DNA of 64,000 nt from VAZQ01 sp963702695 (GTDB lineage: Bacteria; Pseudomonadota; Alphaproteobacteria; Rhizobiales; Xanthobacteraceae): assembly GCA_963702695.1 (NCBI GenBank), contig CAVPDS010000011.1:248001-312000 (forward strand). The letters are read 5' to 3'. The number at the start of each line of letters is the position of its first letter. Positions within the stretch are counted from its first letter, which is position 1. The position numbers were made by a program, and so were the translations under genes. The notes below the pieces were generated by a model. That model searched no databases. It was not told the origin of the DNA and saw only the letters and a list, made by a program, of their open reading frames with translations. Below are positions 33,800-42,551 of this stretch, one piece after another.

Positions 33800-35050
33800 T
33801 CACCGTCCCTGCCGCAACCGCGCCAAAAATTCCGACGTCGGCCAGCCGTCGGCCGGCAGGCCGAACTTGATCTGCATGTCGCGCACGGCCTGGCGGCTCT
33901 TCAATCCCAGCACCCCGTCGGGGCGGCCGATGTCGTAGCCGCGCTTTTCGAGCATCTGCTGCGCTTCGCGCGTCTCCTCGAAGCTGATCTTCGGGATGTT
34001 GCTGCCGCGGTGCATCGGCGGCGCGCCCGCGAGCCGCGTCGCGTAGTAGGCGGCGGTGAGCGAGTAGGCGAGCGAGTTGTTCCACTTCGTGTAGACCTGG
34101 AAATTATCGTAGGTGAGGAAGGCCGGTCCGAACCGGCCCATCGGCAACAGCAGCGACGCCGGCAGGTTGTCGTTCGCCAGCGCTCCGCCATCGGCGCGGG
34201 TGACGCCCCAGCGCGCCCATTGCGAGCGCGGATGCTGGATGGCGAGGTCGGCCTGCTTCCAGTCGAGGTTCTGCGGTACGCGCACTTCCTGCAGCCACGG
34301 CTCGCCGCGCTTCCAGCCGAGTGTGCCCAGATATTTCCCGGTCGAGCCGATCACGTCGGCGACGCTGCGGATCAGGTTGCGGCGGCCGTCGCCGTCGTAA
34401 TCGACCGCGTCACGGTAATACTCGGATGGCATCATCTGGGTCTGCCCGAGTTCGCCGGCCCAGGAGCCGACCATCTCGTCGGCGCGCAGGTCGCCGCGTT
34501 CGATCAGCCGCAGCGCGTCGAACAGGTGGCCGCGGAACATCTCGGAGCGGCGGCAGTCGTAGGCGAGCGTGGTGAGCGACTTGATCGCCTGGTCCTTGCC
34601 CTGGCCGCCGCCGAAATCGCTTTCGAGCCCCCAGAACGCGGTGATGACGGGGGCGGGCGCGCCGAATTCCTTCTCCTCGCGCTGAAAGATCGACTGGTAC
34701 TGCTTGATCTTGGCGGCCCCGGTCTGCAGCCGGTAGGCGGGCAGCATCTTGTCGGAGAATTCGAGGAAGGTCTGGCCGAAGAAGCGCTGGCCACGGTCGA
34801 TATTGACGATGCGCTGGTCGTACACGAGGTAGGGCGAAGCGGCGCTGATGGCGGACGCCGAAATCCCCTTCGCCGCGGCCTCCTTCTTGAAGTCGGCGAG
34901 CCAGCGCTCGAAATTGCCGGTATTGCGACAGTTCGCTTGCGCCCACGCCGTGGTCGGGGCGCCTGCAAGCAGGACCGCCGCGGTCGTCCAAGCCGCTGCC
35001 ACCCAAGCCGCCATCGTCATTGCCGATGTCCGTCGCGTCATCGTTCCCAT
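33800..35050 (-). CDS. Lytic murein transglycosylase (MltB family) with peptidoglycan-binding domain
   Basis: Cleaves the glycan backbone of peptidoglycan in the periplasm. ATG 35050 or 35041 are both possible; ribosome-site evidence is weak for either. A hydrophobic signal follows (AAWVAAAWTTAAVLLAGAPTTAWAQ). The SLT_2/MltB domain carries the catalytic Glu in VITAFWGLESDFGGGQG, with GELGQTQMMPSEYYRDAVDY and DGRRNLIRSVADVIGSTGKY downstream. The C-terminal PG_binding_1 repeat is EAQQMLEKRGYDIGRPDGVL. About 416 residues, normal for this two-domain form. It stands alone on its strand. Confidence 0.9.
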   Translation of the reverse strand: MGTMTRRTSAMTMAAWVAAAWTTAAVLLAGAPTTAWAQANCRNTGNFERWLADFKKEAAAKGISASAISAASPYLVYDQRIVNIDRGQRFFGQTFLEFSDKMLPAYRLQTGAAKIKQYQSIFQREEKEFGAPAPVITAFWGLESDFGGGQGKDQAIKSLTTLAYDCRRSEMFRGHLFDALRLIERGDLRADEMVGSWAGELGQTQMMPSEYYRDAVDYDGDGRRNLIRSVADVIGSTGKYLGTLGWKRGEPWLQEVRVPQNLDWKQADLAIQHPRSQWARWGVTRADGGALANDNLPASLLLPMGRFGPAFLTYDNFQVYTKWNNSLAYSLTAAYYATRLAGAPPMHRGSNIPKISFEETREAQQMLEKRGYDIGRPDGVLGLKSRQAVRDMQIKFGLPADGWPTSEFLARLRQGR

Positions 35051-35300
35051 CCGTTGTTTTGCGGCATTGTCCCCGCGAACCGTCGGCCCCGCAAGCCGCC
35101 CGCTGCCGCAGGCCCGACCGCGGTGAGCGGCGGCCGCGCCTTGCTGGCCCACGGGCATCTCGCCTATCCTTGCGCCGGCTTTACCGCCGAATCGGGGTTA
35201 CCGTCTCGCCAAGGGCGAACATCCGACATATTCGTCACCGACGACGAATATTCGACAACATCATGACGCCGACGCCAGGCCGGCGCGGAAGGGGATCACG

Positions 35301-35828
35301 ATGCGCGTGCTTATACTGATGGCTGCGACGGTCGGGCTTTGCCTTGGCGCGGCCGCGCAGGCCCAGCAGCCAGCCCCGCCGCCGCCGGTGACCGCGCCGG
35401 CTTCGCCCGCTCCGCCGCCGGAATACGGTGAGGCCGTCACCAGCGCGCAGGCCAAGATGGCGGCGGAAGCCGCGCTCAGCGAGGCCCAGAAGAACAATTG
35501 GCGCATGGCCGTCACGATCGTCGGACCGGACGGCGAGCTCGTCTATTTCGAGAAGATGGACGGCACGCAGAACGCCTCGGCTGCGCTCGCGCTGGCGAAG
35601 GCGCGCACCTCGGCGCTGTTTCGCCGCCCCAGCAAGGCCTTCGCGGAGCAGTTCGCGGCCGGCAATACCGGCTTCATGACCTTTCCCGACCAGGCGCGGC
35701 CGATCGCTTCCGAGGGCGGCCTTCCGATCGTCATGGACGGCAAGATCATCGGCGCGATTGGCGCCAGCGGCGGGACTGCCGCCCAGGACGGCATGGCCGC
35801 GGCGGCGGGGGTCGGCGCGCTGAAGTGA
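35301..35828 (+). CDS. HbpS/GlcG (DUF336) family heme-binding-like protein, exported
   Basis: A 175-residue protein. ATG 35301 follows GGAAGGGG. Signal peptide residues 1-21 (LMAATVGLCLGAAAQAQ), then a Pro-rich linker and the GlcG/HbpS domain (VTSAQAKMAAEAALSEAQKN, AVTIVGPDGELVYFEKMDGT, KARTSALFRRPSKAF, EGGLPIVMDGKIIGAIGASGG). Homologues bind heme or accompany glycolate, propanediol and aromatic catabolism. Which role applies here is not evident, as neighbours are unrelated. Confidence 0.87.
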   Translation: MRVLILMAATVGLCLGAAAQAQQPAPPPPVTAPASPAPPPEYGEAVTSAQAKMAAEAALSEAQKNNWRMAVTIVGPDGELVYFEKMDGTQNASAALALAKARTSALFRRPSKAFAEQFAAGNTGFMTFPDQARPIASEGGLPIVMDGKIIGAIGASGGTAAQDGMAAAAGVGALK

Positions 35829-36093
35829 TGGTGTCATGGCGCGGCCTTGCCGGCCGAACTGAAACAGGCCGGGCGCGGGCAGCCCCTTGGATTGCACTTA
35901 GGGTATTGAAATAATTAATCTTTCACTTCCCGGCCGGAATTTGCTGCATGCGCATGTCAAATATCCGCGAGCAGCGTAACCCTCTGTTGCTCCTGCACGT
36001 ATATTGGATCAAGGCTGAGGCGAGGGAACCATCGGACCCCCCGTCCGTTTTTCGTGCTCCACAGGCTCCGCAATCTCCAACCTGGGATTGGGC

Positions 36094-37353
36094 ATGACGC
36101 CCGCGCTTTCATCCGTTCTGCGTCGCGCGCGCGACGATTCTCCCGCAACGATCAAGGCCATTGCCGGCGACCTCCGGGCGAAATGGCGCGACGCGTTCGC
36201 CGACGTGCGCGCGGAGACCGAGCGTCGCGCCGCGCCGCTGTCGCCGGAGGATCAGGTCGTCCAGCCGATGCCGGACGCGAGCCCGACCAAATGGCACCGC
36301 GCACACACGACCTGGTTCTTCGAGCAGTTCCTGCTCACGCCGCATCTGCCGGGCTACCGCGTCTTCGACGACGACTTCGCCTATCTGTTCAACTCTTACT
36401 ATGTTGCGGCCGGCCCGCGTCATGCGCGACCCCGGCGCGGGCTGATCACACGGCCGAACAGCGCCCAAGTCGCGGCCTATCGCGCCCATGTCGAGGATGC
36501 GGTGGCGCAACTCATCATGAGCGCAGACGATGAGTCGCTGCCCGAGGTGCTGCGCATCCTGGAGGTTGGGCTGCATCACGAGCAGCAGCACCAGGAACTG
36601 ATCCTCACCGACATCCTGAATGTGTTTGCGCAGAACCCGATCGCCCCGGCCTACGACGCCCGGTGGCAGCCGCCGCGCCCGTCCGAGGCGGATGGCTTCG
36701 TGGATGTTCCGAGCGGCATCCACACCATAGGCTTTGCCGGCGCGGGCTACTGCTTCGACAACGAGGGTCCCGCCCATCAGGTCTTGCTGCAGCCGATGCG
36801 GATCGGCCGCGCGCTGATCACCAATGCGCGCTGGCTCGAGTTCATGGCCGAGAGCGGCTACCAGACGCCCTCGCTCTGGCTGTCCGACGGTTGGGCGATG
36901 GTCGAGGCCGAGGGATGGGACGCGCCGGGCTATTGGCGCAAGGTTGACGGCGCCTGGTTCCAGCTCACGCTCGGCGGCCTCAAGGCGGTCGATCCGGACG
37001 CGCCGGTCAGCCACATCAGTTATTACGAGGCGGACGCATTCGCGCGTTGGGACGGCAAGCATCTGCCGACCGAGATGGAGTGGGAAGTCGCAGCCCGGCT
37101 CGGTCTGCTCGACGATGCTTTCGGCACCGTGTGGCAATGGACGCGCAGCAGCTATTCGCCGTATCCGGGCTACCGCACGTGCGAGGGCGCGCTCGGCGAA
37201 TACAACGGCAAGTTCATGATCAATCAGATGGTGCTGCGCGGCTCTTCGCTGGCGACCCCCGAAGGGCATTCGCGCGCGACCTATCGCAATTTCTTCTATC
37301 CGCCGGCGCGCTGGCAATTCAGCGGGTTCCGGCTCGTCGAATATCCCGGCTGA
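36094..37353 (+). CDS. egtB: Ergothioneine biosynthesis protein EgtB
   Basis: Non-heme iron sulfoxide synthase that joins a thiol (gamma-glutamylcysteine or cysteine) to trimethylhistidine. ATG 36094 is chosen with GGGA upstream; a TTG lies two codons earlier. The 419-residue protein has an N-terminal DinB-like domain carrying iron-ligand histidines (WHRAHTTWFFEQF, and GLHHEQQHQELILTD). The C-terminal FGE-sulfatase domain (FVDVPSGIHTIGFAG, FDNEGPAHQVLL, GKHLPTEMEWEVAAR, YRNFFYPPARWQFSGFRL) is complete. It lies 30 bases upstream of egtD, the usual two-gene arrangement in alphaproteobacteria. No egtA, egtC or egtE is present. Confidence 0.94.
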   Translation: MTPALSSVLRRARDDSPATIKAIAGDLRAKWRDAFADVRAETERRAAPLSPEDQVVQPMPDASPTKWHRAHTTWFFEQFLLTPHLPGYRVFDDDFAYLFNSYYVAAGPRHARPRRGLITRPNSAQVAAYRAHVEDAVAQLIMSADDESLPEVLRILEVGLHHEQQHQELILTDILNVFAQNPIAPAYDARWQPPRPSEADGFVDVPSGIHTIGFAGAGYCFDNEGPAHQVLLQPMRIGRALITNARWLEFMAESGYQTPSLWLSDGWAMVEAEGWDAPGYWRKVDGAWFQLTLGGLKAVDPDAPVSHISYYEADAFARWDGKHLPTEMEWEVAARLGLLDDAFGTVWQWTRSSYSPYPGYRTCEGALGEYNGKFMINQMVLRGSSLATPEGHSRATYRNFFYPPARWQFSGFRLVEYPG

Positions 37354-37383
37354 CGCGCCGACGAACGAACAACGGAGCGAGTC

Positions 37384-38355
37384 ATGAACGTCCATGCGCG
37401 CGCCTTGCGGCACGAGGCGGTATCTACGGATCCGGCGTTTGCCCGCGACGTGCTCGCGGGCCTGGCGGCGCGGCCGAAGAAACTGTCGCCAAAATATTTC
37501 TATGACGAGACCGGCTCGAAACTGTTCGAACAGATCACCGAGCTGCCGGAATACTACCCGACCCGGACCGAGCTCGCGATCCTGCGCGACAACGCTGGCG
37601 AGATCGCGCGCGTTTTTCCCGAGCGCTCGGCGCTGGTAGAGTTCGGCAGCGGCTCGACCCGCAAGGCGCGCATCCTGCTGGCGGCGGCGCCGCAGGTCGC
37701 GGCTTACGTCCCGGTCGACATTTCGCCGGAAATGCTGGCGGAGGAGGCCGAGCAGCTACGCCACGATCACCCGCGGCTTGCGGTGCTGCCGGTGGCGGCC
37801 GACTTCAGCCAGCCGTTCCGGTTGCCGGCGGCGGTCGTCGCGATGCCGCGGACCGGATTTTTCCCCGGCTCGACCATAGGGAATTTCGAGCCGCACGAAG
37901 CATCCGCATTCCTGCGCCACGCCGGGCGGATGCTCGGCGACGGCGGCCATCTCGTCATCGGCATCGACCTCGTGAAGGACGCGGGCGTGCTCAACGCCGC
38001 CTATGACGATGCGGCGGGCGTGACGGCGAAGTTCAATCTCAATCTGCTCGCGCGCATCAACCGTGAGCTCGGCGGCGATTTCGAACTCGCGAATTTCTGC
38101 CACCAGGCATTCTACAATTCCGAGCGCCGGCGGATCGAGATGCATCTCGCCAGCCGCAAGCGCCAGGCCGTGCACGTGCTCGGCCGCACCATCGAATTCC
38201 GTGCCGGCGAGACCATCCACACCGAGAGCAGCTACAAATACACAGTCGAGAGTTTCGCAGCGCTCGCGCGCGGCTCCGGCTGGTCCCCAGTCGCGGCCTG
38301 GACGGACGCCAAGGGCTATTTCTCGGTGCAGGCGCTCGCGCGCGCGCCCCAATAG
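37384..38355 (+). CDS. egtD: L-histidine N(alpha)-methyltransferase EgtD
   Basis: SAM-dependent enzyme that trimethylates histidine to hercynine, the substrate of EgtB. At 323 residues it has normal length. Signature segments are PKKLSPKYFYDETGSKLFEQ, ITELPEYYPTRTE, the SAM site VEFGSGSTRKARILL and the late IEMHLASRKRQAVHV, with FNLNLLARINRELGGDF in between. It is directly downstream of egtB. Confidence 0.95.
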   Translation: MNVHARALRHEAVSTDPAFARDVLAGLAARPKKLSPKYFYDETGSKLFEQITELPEYYPTRTELAILRDNAGEIARVFPERSALVEFGSGSTRKARILLAAAPQVAAYVPVDISPEMLAEEAEQLRHDHPRLAVLPVAADFSQPFRLPAAVVAMPRTGFFPGSTIGNFEPHEASAFLRHAGRMLGDGGHLVIGIDLVKDAGVLNAAYDDAAGVTAKFNLNLLARINRELGGDFELANFCHQAFYNSERRRIEMHLASRKRQAVHVLGRTIEFRAGETIHTESSYKYTVESFAALARGSGWSPVAAWTDAKGYFSVQALARAPQ

Positions 38356-38581
38356 GCGACGTCAGAAATTGCGGCCTACCCCTCGCCCCGCCATGGATGT
38401 TGCGATGCCTCGCAACTCTCTCCCATTGCAGGAGAGAGCTTCTCCGCGGTTGCAACAAACTCGGCCGGGGGGCGAGAGCAGGGCGAGAGCATTGACTGAA
38501 TCAGAGATTACTTCTCTGCGTGCCGACCAGAGATGATAGCCTTGCGCGCGTCTTCGGCTGAGTGAGGAGCGTGAAAGGCCG

Positions 38582-39496
38582 ATGCCTGTCTGTGAGGCCG
38601 ATCCGTGGCGGCTGCAATATTTCGACCACGCCGCCTGTCCGCCCGACGTCAACATCCCGACCGAAGACAGCGACGCCTGGCTGTGGTACCCGGTTCATCG
38701 CTGGGTCTACGACAAGATCGCGATCGCGCTGAGCCAGGGACTCGAAGCCGGCCCGCATGGCGTGACGCCGCCGCGCTTCCCGGTGTTCTCAAAACCGATC
38801 GTCAACCTCAAGGGCATGGGCGTGGGCAGCCGCGTCCTGTGCGACGCCGCCGAGTACGAGCAGCATGTCGTGCCCGGCCACATGTGGATGACGCTGCTCG
38901 AAGGCCGGCATGTGAGCTCCGATATCGCGGTGGTCGACGGCGAGCCGCGCTGGTGGCGGCACGTGACCGGACATACGGCAGGCGAGGGCACCTTCGATTA
39001 CTGGACCGTGCAGGCGGCGCACGAGCCCGAGCTCGAGGATTACTGCGGCGCTTGGATCCGGCAGCATCTGCGCGGCTACACCGGTCTCATGAACACGGAG
39101 ACGATCGGCGGCCGCATGATCGAAGTGCACCTGCGCATGAGCGACCAGTGGCCCGACCTCTACGGCGCCGGTTGGGTCGAGGCGGTGGTCCGCCTCTATC
39201 ATTCGGGTATCTGGGATTATGTCGACGGCGAGCGGCGCGATGGTTTCAGCGTGGTCCTGTTCGGTCCGCACGGGCCGCGCTATCGCCATCCGCCGCCGGC
39301 CTTGCCCGAGGCGGCGCGGCATATCCCGGGCGTATCGAGCGTGCAGATCACCTTCCACGAGGACAAGGACCCCGCGCAGCATGCCATGCCGCCCGGCGGC
39401 TTCCGCCTCGCTGTCGTCAACGCGTGGGATTTGGCGGCCGGGCAGGTGGGGCGGGAGATGTTGCGCCGGCATTTCCTGGCGGAGGCGTGGGGCTAG
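38582..39496 (+). CDS. Uncharacterised ATP-grasp-like protein
   Basis: A 304-residue soluble protein whose function I cannot name. Features resemble an ATP-grasp fold: FPVFSKPIVNLKGMGVGSRV looks like the ATP-binding lysine loop, HMWMTLLEGRHVSSDIAVVD with GEPRWWRHVTGH like the lid and central strands, and TGLMNTETIGGRMIEVHLRM like the metal-binding acidic strand. It lacks a signal peptide and membrane segments. It starts 226 bases after egtD in the same direction, so an ergothioneine-related ligase is possible but unproven. The N-terminal pre-ATP-grasp half seems short. Confidence 0.55.
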   Translation: MPVCEADPWRLQYFDHAACPPDVNIPTEDSDAWLWYPVHRWVYDKIAIALSQGLEAGPHGVTPPRFPVFSKPIVNLKGMGVGSRVLCDAAEYEQHVVPGHMWMTLLEGRHVSSDIAVVDGEPRWWRHVTGHTAGEGTFDYWTVQAAHEPELEDYCGAWIRQHLRGYTGLMNTETIGGRMIEVHLRMSDQWPDLYGAGWVEAVVRLYHSGIWDYVDGERRDGFSVVLFGPHGPRYRHPPPALPEAARHIPGVSSVQITFHEDKDPAQHAMPPGGFRLAVVNAWDLAAGQVGREMLRRHFLAEAWG

Positions 39497-39591
39497 CAAC
39501 GCGCAGTTTCCCGTGTAGACGCGCGCGGGCGCATCCAATATGAACTGGCCCATCTTTCCACGGCTTTTTCCGATCGGGAGTATCAGCAGCC

Positions 39592-40464
39592 ATGAAGATC
39601 GTCGGTTTCCATTCGAATGAAGGATTGCGTCTCGGCGTGGTCGAGGGCGACCAGGTCATCGACTTGCAGGCGGTAGACGCCAAGGTCCCGACCAATCTCG
39701 CGGACATTCTCGCCGCTCACAATGGTGACCTCAGGCCGGTTGCCGACCTCGCCAAGCGCGCGCCGGCCTCCGCGCGCAAGCCGCTCAAGGGCTTGAAATT
39801 CGGCCTGCCGGTCGCCCGCCCGCCGAAGGTGATCTGCCTCGGGCTCAACTACATGGAGCACGTCAAGGAAGGGATGAACCGCGACAACATCCCGAAATAT
39901 CCGACCATCTTCATGCGCTGCCAGACCTCGCTCGTTCCGCACAACGAGCCGCTGCTGCGTCCGAAGGTGACCGACAAGCTCGACTACGAGGCCGAGATGG
40001 TCGTGGTCATCGGCCAGCGCGCCAAGCATCTGACGATGGAGAACGCCTACTCCTGCATCGCCGGCTATTCGTGCTTCAACGAAGGTTCGGTGCGCGACTT
40101 CCAGCGCAACACCACGCAATGGGACATGGGCAAGAACTTCGACAAGACCGGCGCCTTCGGCCCCTGGCTGGTCACCGCCGACGAAATCCCGGCCGGCGGC
40201 AAGGGCCTCAAGATCGAGAGCCGGCTCAACGGCCAGGTTATGCAGTCCGACAACACCGACAACATGATGTTCCCGGTCGCCGAGACTCTGGTCTACGTGA
40301 CGCAGGGCATGACCCTCGAGCCCGGCGACGTGCTCGTCACCGGCACGCCTTCCGGCGTCGGCTTCGCGCGCAAGCCGCCCGTGTGGATGAAGGACGGCGA
40401 CACCTGCGAGATCGAGATCGAGAAGATCGGCGTACTGTCGAACCCGATCAAAGACGAGAGCTGA
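39592..40464 (+). CDS. Fumarylacetoacetate hydrolase family protein
   Basis: Metal-dependent C-C hydrolase or isomerase of 290 residues. The C-terminal FAH domain has PPKVICLGLNYMEHVKEGM, acidic metal ligands in KLDYEAEMVVVIGQ, GYSCFNEGSVRDFQR, KNFDKTGAFGPWLVTADEIP and DVLVTGTPSGVGFARKPP. It heads a plus-strand cluster with FMN reductases, an SDR and a gentisate-dioxygenase-like cupin, so fumarylpyruvate or maleylpyruvate hydrolysis in a gentisate-type pathway is a reasonable inference. ATG 39592 follows GGGAGT. Confidence 0.9.
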   Translation: MKIVGFHSNEGLRLGVVEGDQVIDLQAVDAKVPTNLADILAAHNGDLRPVADLAKRAPASARKPLKGLKFGLPVARPPKVICLGLNYMEHVKEGMNRDNIPKYPTIFMRCQTSLVPHNEPLLRPKVTDKLDYEAEMVVVIGQRAKHLTMENAYSCIAGYSCFNEGSVRDFQRNTTQWDMGKNFDKTGAFGPWLVTADEIPAGGKGLKIESRLNGQVMQSDNTDNMMFPVAETLVYVTQGMTLEPGDVLVTGTPSGVGFARKPPVWMKDGDTCEIEIEKIGVLSNPIKDES

Positions 40465-40514
40465 TCGCCCAGGCATGGCCGACGGCCTCGCCTTTTTCCG
40501 GACAGGAGCTTGTG

Positions 40515-41081
40515 ATGGCCGGTCTTAATGTGATCACGATCTGCGGCTCGTTGCGCAAGGGTTCGTTCAACGCGGCGCTGCAGCGCACGTTGCCAGGTCT
40601 CGCGCCGGCTGACATGAAGATCGCCGCCGCGCCGCCGTGGGCGTCCTTCCCGATCTACAATGCCGACGACCAGAACACGACCGGCTTCCCCGCCGCCGTC
40701 AACACGCTGGTCGATGCGATCCGCGCCGCGGATGGCGTGATCTTCGTGACGCCGGAATACAACTACTCGATCCCCGGCGGCCTCAAGAATGCGATCGACT
40801 GGGTGTCGCGTGTCCCGAATCAGCCGCTGAAGGACAAGCCGGTGGCGATCCAATCGGCGAGCGGCGGGCCGATGGGCGGCGCGCGCATGCAGTACCACCT
40901 GCGTGCCTCGATGGTGTTCCTCAACGCGCTGACGTTCAACACGCCGGAAATTTTCGTCGGCACCGCGCAGAATAAATTCGACGACAAGCTCGAACTCAAG
41001 GACGAAACCACGATCAAGTTCGTCACGCAACAGTTGGCGGGCTTCGCGGGCTTCATCCGTAAAGTCAGCGGCAAGGGGTGA
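40515..41081 (+). CDS. NADPH-dependent FMN reductase family protein (copy 1)
   Basis: A 188-residue flavodoxin-like reductase. ATG 40515 follows AGGAG. The FMN phosphate loop is CGSLRKGSFNAALQR, with VTPEYNYSIPGGLKNAIDWV contacting flavin and GGPMGGARMQYHLR near the C-terminus. It provides reduced flavin or acts as a quinone reductase. The next gene is a close tandem paralogue, so a local duplication occurred. It sits inside a putative ring-cleavage cluster. Confidence 0.9.
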   Translation: MAGLNVITICGSLRKGSFNAALQRTLPGLAPADMKIAAAPPWASFPIYNADDQNTTGFPAAVNTLVDAIRAADGVIFVTPEYNYSIPGGLKNAIDWVSRVPNQPLKDKPVAIQSASGGPMGGARMQYHLRASMVFLNALTFNTPEIFVGTAQNKFDDKLELKDETTIKFVTQQLAGFAGFIRKVSGKG

Positions 41082-41086
41082 GCATC

Positions 41087-41659
41087 ATGACTGAGGGGTT
41101 ACTCGACATCCTGGTGATCTGCGGCAGCCTGCGGAAAGGTTCGTTCAACGCGGCGCTGGCCCGCGCTCTGCCGGCGCTGGCGCCGCCCGCGCTCAAGCTC
41201 CGCGATGCGCCCTCGCTCGATCCGATCCCGAACTACAACGCCGATGTGCAGGACGCCGGCAATCCGCCGCCAGTGGTCGCGCTGGTCGATGCGATCCGCG
41301 CGGCCGACGGCCTCATCATCGTGTCGCCGGAATACAACTGGACGATCCCCGGCGTGCTCAAGAACGCCATCGACTGGGTGTCGAAGGTCAAGGACCAGCC
41401 GTTCTTCGGCAAGCCGGTCGCGCTGCAGTCGGCGGCGGGCGGGCTGCTTGGCGGCGCGCGCATGCAGTATCACTTGCGCCAGGCGCTCACCTCGATCGAG
41501 GCGCAGATCCTGATCCGGCCGGAAGTGTTCGTGAACTTCGCGGCCAAGAAAATGGACGCCAAGACGCTCGAACTGACCGACCAGCCGACCAAGGACATGG
41601 CCAGGCTGCAGCTCGAAGCCTTCGAGAAATTCATCCGCCGCGTCGGTGCGAAGAGCTGA
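41087..41659 (+). CDS. NADPH-dependent FMN reductase family protein (copy 2)
   Basis: A 190-residue paralogue of the preceding gene, with the same CGSLRKGSFNAALAR loop, SPEYNWTIPGVLKNAIDWVS and GGLLGGARMQYHLRQ. ATG 41087 is favoured by AAGGGG nine bases upstream; a GTG at 41078 overlaps the previous stop. Sequence between the shared motifs has drifted, so the duplication is not recent. Confidence 0.9.
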   Translation: MTEGLLDILVICGSLRKGSFNAALARALPALAPPALKLRDAPSLDPIPNYNADVQDAGNPPPVVALVDAIRAADGLIIVSPEYNWTIPGVLKNAIDWVSKVKDQPFFGKPVALQSAAGGLLGGARMQYHLRQALTSIEAQILIRPEVFVNFAAKKMDAKTLELTDQPTKDMARLQLEAFEKFIRRVGAKS

Positions 41660-41663
41660 CGCC

Positions 41664-42428
41664 GTGAGGCTCGCCGGCCGCACCGCGATCGTCACCGGCG
41701 GCGCCAAGGGGATCGGCCGCCATTATTCGCAGGCGCTCGCGGCCGAAGGTGCCGAAGTCGTCATCGCCGATATCGTCGACGGCAGCGACTTGGCGCAGGA
41801 GATCGCCGCGAGGCACGGCCGCAACGCCACCCTGAGCCTCACCTTCGACGTGAGCGACGAGGCGCAGGTGCGCGCACTTGTCGCCCAAGTGATCGAGCGG
41901 TTCGGCAAGATCGACATCCTGGTCAACAACGCGGCGGTCTATTCAGCGCTGAAGGAGCAGCCGTTCACCGACATTGACGTCGCGGTGTGGGACAGGGTGA
42001 TGGCGGTGAACATCCGCGGCCCGTTCCTGATGGCGAAGCACGTGGTCCCGCACATGCAGGCACGGCGCTACGGCAAGATCATCAATATCGGCTCCGGCAG
42101 CGTGTTCCGCGGCATCCCGCAGATGATGCACTACGTTACGTCGAAAGGCGCCACGGTCGCCTTCACGCGTTCGCTCTCGCGTGCCGTCGGGGAGTTTGGC
42201 ATCTGCGTCAATACGCTCGCGCCGGGCTTCACGCTCAGCGACAGCGTACTCGACGACAATCCGGGCCACGTCGAAAGCTCGCGCGCGCCCGCGATCGCGC
42301 GCCGCGCCCTCAAGCGCGATCAGACCCCGGCCGATCTGCTCGGCGCGCTCGTTTTCCTCGCCTCCGCGGACAGCGACTTCATGACCGGGCAGACCATCGC
42401 GGTCGACGGCGGCGCCGTGAATACCTGA
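41664..42428 (+). CDS. Short-chain dehydrogenase/reductase
   Basis: A 254-residue NAD(P)-dependent oxidoreductase. The start is probably GTG 41664, four bases after the preceding stop; GTG 41646 would overlap it. The cofactor loop is VTGGAKGIGRHYSQAL, then ILVNNAAVYS, the active site with INIGSGSVFRGI and HYVTSKGA (YxxxK), and the C-terminal DFMTGQTIAVDGGAV. Part of the plus-strand cluster with the FAH hydrolase and the gentisate-dioxygenase-like cupin. The alcohol or diol it oxidises is not known. Confidence 0.9.
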   Translation: MRLAGRTAIVTGGAKGIGRHYSQALAAEGAEVVIADIVDGSDLAQEIAARHGRNATLSLTFDVSDEAQVRALVAQVIERFGKIDILVNNAAVYSALKEQPFTDIDVAVWDRVMAVNIRGPFLMAKHVVPHMQARRYGKIINIGSGSVFRGIPQMMHYVTSKGATVAFTRSLSRAVGEFGICVNTLAPGFTLSDSVLDDNPGHVESSRAPAIARRALKRDQTPADLLGALVFLASADSDFMTGQTIAVDGGAVNT

Positions 42429-42551
42429 GCTGCGGGATGCGTACGCCGGGCCTTGAATAGCGCTCGCGGATAGATAGTTTCATTCTGTACTATCTGCCAG
42501 TTTTGCGTTATTCTAATCTGAACTGCACCAAGCCCGATAAGGGAGAGCGGC

